Source: Thiopontia sp964344785
Lineage (GTDB): Bacteria > Pseudomonadota > Gammaproteobacteria > GCF-002020875
Assembly (NCBI GenBank): GCA_964344785.1
Contig: CAYFOR010000104.1
Location: 1-9,983 of the forward strand
Direction of reading: 5' to 3'
DNA length: 9,983 nucleotides
Part shown: piece by piece, positions 8,901 through 9,983 of the stretch
Numbering within the stretch: position 1 is the first letter of the stretch
Layout: every line of letters starts with the position of its first letter
Notes under the pieces: generated by a model
What the model saw: the letters and a program-made list of their open reading frames with translations, nothing else
The model's database searches: none
Told to the model about the DNA's origin: nothing
Position numbers and translations under genes: made by a program

Positions 8901-9056
8901 GCACTGAAGCTTGCAGAACAGCATCGGGCGACACTGCAGCAGAGATTGGGGGTAGAGCGTGCCAGAAGTTTTGAACAGATCATTCAGAACTATGACTTCG
9001 ATCAGGCACTGGAGATGCTGGAAGACCGCGCTCAAGGTGACGGTGACAAAGCGTAA
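5916..9056 (+). CDS. Soluble multi-step hybrid histidine kinase (REC-PAS-HisKA-HATPase-REC-HPt)
   Basis: The protein has 1046 residues, with no membrane segment or signal peptide. REC1 (about 12-130) has Glu18/Asp19, phosphoacceptor Asp62 in TDINMP, Thr92 and Lys114. A coiled coil (about 165-210) leads to a PAS domain (about 212-360) ending in GVIRDITERK. A second coiled coil (about 360-430) follows. HisKA has His439 in SHEIRTPLN. The ATPase domain has Asn554 (N-box), DTGIGI (586-591) and GGTGLGL (615-621). REC2 (about 685-805) has Asp737 in LLMDVQMP, Thr767 and Lys789. The HPt domain (about 840-955) has His902 in LHTLKGGGSTLG. A helical tail of about 80 residues closes the protein. This is a BarA/ArcB-like relay with an extra N-terminal receiver. 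Because the gene is translationally coupled to cheB, CheA probably phosphorylates REC1 and so links the array to this kinase; that link is inference. The HPt's target regulator is not visible here. Ribosome binding site AGGA at 5902-5905. Confidence 0.95.
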   Translation: MNRPADSDTTARRILIVEDSQIQAQMMRRMLERAGYDVRLAENGIQALQRLREKPVDLVITDINMPLIDGITLCAEIRKDPEINKLRVIIVTTLSAPSDVLSSVSAGADQYIVKPYTDEYLLRVVSAELNHTGKTNGKETPVDIEVEFASEVYRVNAPAEQLVKLLISTYENARQHNRELMEAQVGIKELNQELRQNLQEIERSRSELSLSEERFRSILSMVQDIIYLVSPDGTIEYINPAVASLGWEPTELIGQHFSLLLAPDSIQHVSREQVLSRFAGYPTGEGEAPKLFDERRTQERSTTGLEVELQRKGGSRHSQPRDHAPTPLIGEVSSVGFYHAEDTGTLIGSIGVIRDITERKEQERLANRFTEELEEKVEKRTRELFLSNQRLEQTLNEVEQYRSHLEQEVASRTAELVQARDQAEEAAKAKSDFLASMSHEIRTPLNAIIGMTYLLKQDETSSTKIEQLGKIETAGSHLLELVNDVLDLSKIEAGKIALEWRPIEIDTVVAEVASFVQQLAEERQLALVVECETGLTVLGDQTRIKQALLNLSSNAVKFTEEGSITIRCGVVGNDGQQATIQFDVIDTGIGISEEGKKQLFEAFQQADSSITRRFGGTGLGLAVTKNIVDSMGGTLEVESILGKGSRFWLQITLPLATKLDAGSQQQITLQADQVERLLRAQYGESRILLVDDDEINREVSAGLLEAVGLTTETAVNGAEAVERVVDRKEPYDLLLMDVQMPVMSGLEAARQIRAQPGLRSLPILAMTANAFSEDRERCLKAGMDDFVAKPVDPEQFYRSLLTWLSKRDDPDQETAVSDASGDKEPSVDEQPAAGQVSEAWYLHQLEKIDGIDLQQGLTVLRGNGKRLMQLLVQFVHLHREDINEIRTLCLKGEVGTAARMLHTLKGGGSTLGLTDFVQEAIEIESDLKNDHSWLTIEPKVDRLDRRFEQVAQVIEGFAENEQSQAEEYSSRVPDKRAQHLVLNTLRQSLESGDATALKLAEQHRATLQQRLGVERARSFEQIIQNYDFDQALEMLEDRAQGDGDKA

Positions 9057-9121
9057 TGAGTAAGCTCAAAACGATGATGACCGATGATGGTTCGATCAAC
9101 CTGAAGGTACTGACCGGTTGA
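9056..9121 (+). CDS. Possible 21-codon coupling ORF between the hybrid kinase and the receiver-PAS gene
   Basis: An ATG at 9056 shares its A with the hybrid kinase stop (TAATG). The frame runs 21 codons to a TGA at 9119-9121, whose last base begins the ATG of the receiver-PAS gene (TGATG). The peptide begins MSKLKTMMTDDG; it is hydrophilic and resembles nothing I know. It fills the interval exactly and preserves the chain of stop/start overlaps seen in this operon, so it could carry ribosomes across the gap. There is no strong ribosome binding site, only AAGG at 9034-9037, which is too distant. A 21-codon frame can arise by chance, so this is a candidate only. Confidence 0.3.
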   Translation: MSKLKTMMTDDGSINLKVLTG

Positions 9122-9954
9122 TGGAAGAGACTAACCTGAATATCCTGTTGCTGGATGAGCACTCGGATGATGTAGAGCGCATTCACCAGACACTGTCAGA
9201 ACAACTGGTCTCGTTCCATCTCTCTCGAGCCAGGTCGGCTTCCGAGCTTGAAATGGTACTGCAACACGGCCCGCCGGATCTGGTGCTTTCCGAATATCTG
9301 ATCGGCTCCTGGCAGGGGGGCGAAGCACTGGCGCAGGTCAGGGCGTTTGACCGCTGGCTGCCGTTCATTATCGTCAGCGACACCATCAGCGATGACCAGG
9401 CTGTTGCCCTGCTCAGAGCGGGTGCAACCGACTATCTCTGCAAGCATCAGTTGGCACTCCTTGGCTATATGGTTGAACGTGCCTTGGGGGAGCGGCAGCA
9501 GCGGCAGCTCCTGACAGATGCAGAGAATGCCAGATGGCGCAGTGAAAAACACTACAACACCGTGCTCAACAATATTCGTGATGCCTTTGTCATGATTGAT
9601 GCACAGGGAACGATCCTGGAATGGAATCAGGCGGCAGAGACACTCTTCGGTTACCACTATTACCAGGCAGTGGGGCAGAAAGTACATGATCTGCTGACGA
9701 CAGGGAAAGAGTCGGACGAGATGATAGAGGGTCTCAAACGTTTCAGCTATAGCGGGGAAGGGCCGTTGATCGGGAATACCTTTGAGGTCAATGCCCGCCA
9801 TAAGGATGGACATACCATTGCGGTGGAACTCTCTCTTTCAGCGCTCTTTGTGGATGATCACTGGCACGGGATCGGTCTGGCTCGTGACATCCGGACACGA
9901 AAGCAGCATGAGGCCAGCCTGCAATACAGTTATCCCGCCTTATTCACCAAATAA
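9121..9954 (+). CDS. Receiver-like (phosphosite Asp to Glu) plus PAS protein, probably truncated
   Basis: The frame encodes 277 residues from the ATG at 9121. A TTG at 9118 would add one residue; no other in-frame start exists, because a TGA lies at 9085. Residues 5-125 form a receiver fold of the type often joined to PAS sensors: Asp12/Glu13, PFIIVSDTIS with Ser86, and GATDYLCK with Lys108. At the phosphoacceptor position, however, the sequence reads LVLSEYL, with Glu58 in place of Asp. A coiled coil (about 122-142) leads to a PAS domain (about 143-262) ending GIGLARDIRTRKQHEASLQ. Homologues of this arrangement normally continue into another PAS, a kinase or a GGDEF/EAL domain. Here the protein stops 15 residues after RDIRTRK with an unrelated tail (YPALFTK). 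The output domain is therefore probably lost. Its role would be as a signalling adaptor or as a remnant. Confidence 0.8.
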   Translation: MEETNLNILLLDEHSDDVERIHQTLSEQLVSFHLSRARSASELEMVLQHGPPDLVLSEYLIGSWQGGEALAQVRAFDRWLPFIIVSDTISDDQAVALLRAGATDYLCKHQLALLGYMVERALGERQQRQLLTDAENARWRSEKHYNTVLNNIRDAFVMIDAQGTILEWNQAAETLFGYHYYQAVGQKVHDLLTTGKESDEMIEGLKRFSYSGEGPLIGNTFEVNARHKDGHTIAVELSLSALFVDDHWHGIGLARDIRTRKQHEASLQYSYPALFTK

Positions 9955-9983
9955 CCCATAAAACAAGGAGGCGCGCCCTCTAT
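9931..9983. other. Possible junction with foreign DNA, such as the end of a mobile element
   Basis: From about 9931 the receiver-PAS frame stops resembling its family. Family members usually continue from LQYS into a helix leading to the next domain. The DNA also changes character, with an A-rich stretch next to an 8-base palindrome, GGCGCGCC, at 9970-9977. No other frame resumes a PAS, kinase or GGDEF sequence. This fits an insertion or a recombination breakpoint. I see no complete terminal inverted repeat or target duplication, because the other end lies outside the window, and I cannot name an element family. Confidence 0.35.
9965..9971 (+). promoter_or_regulatory. Strong Shine-Dalgarno-like sequence for a gene beyond the window
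   Basis: AAGGAGG is a near-perfect anti-16S match. It lies 11 bases after the stop of the receiver-PAS frame and 12 bases before the window end. No start codon follows within the window, so if it is real the next gene begins at or just past position 9984. It is much stronger than any ribosome binding site used by the chemosensory genes here, which fits the idea that the downstream DNA has a different origin. Confidence 0.35.

Noticed and set aside
9968..9980. Possible terminator hairpin GAGG/CCTC around the GGCGCGCC palindrome
   Set aside because: Only four stem pairs, with no T-run inside the window. It overlaps the Shine-Dalgarno-like sequence and cannot be judged without the downstream bases.

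Overview
The window is a tightly packed, single-strand (+) chemosensory gene cluster. It holds a membrane chemoreceptor, a double-domain CheW adaptor, a CheA kinase with its own receiver domain, a CheB methylesterase, a very large multi-step hybrid histidine kinase, and a receiver-PAS protein that looks truncated. There are no RNA genes and no CRISPR array, and no gap between genes exceeds about 65 bases. The balanced base composition, short ATGA/TGATG overlaps and protein style suggest a proteobacterium, probably a gammaproteobacterium. That is inference only; no gene here fixes the taxon.

Layout. Positions 1-77 hold the end of something upstream that I cannot identify. The receptor (78-1484), adaptor (1484-2479) and CheA-REC (2476-4737) are joined by overlapping stop and start codons. 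CheB (4774-5919) follows a 36-base gap with its own ribosome binding site. It overlaps the hybrid kinase (5916-9056) by ATGA. A 64-base interval then leads to the receiver-PAS gene (9121-9954). That interval is spanned exactly by a 21-codon reading frame that overlaps both neighbours. The last ~50 bases look foreign to the receiver-PAS gene.

Working model. The receptor, adaptor and CheA form a signalling array. CheA His47 can pass phosphate to its own receiver (Asp682), to CheB (Asp60) and, by inference, to the N-terminal receiver (Asp62) of the soluble hybrid kinase. The hybrid kinase then has a full relay of its own: His439, Asp737 and HPt His902. No CheY, CheR, flagellar or pilus gene is visible, and no output domain such as GGDEF or a DNA-binding domain. 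The cluster therefore resembles the Wsp-like 'alternative cellular function' chemosensory systems more than a flagellar one. The final output regulator, and the CheR that CheB needs, must lie outside the window.

Most notable points: the receiver of the last gene has Glu at the phosphoacceptor position; the same gene appears interrupted at about position 9931; the receptor lacks a HAMP domain and has a histidine cluster next to its first membrane segment; and the adaptor's first CheW domain has lost the conserved Arg of its NLRG motif.
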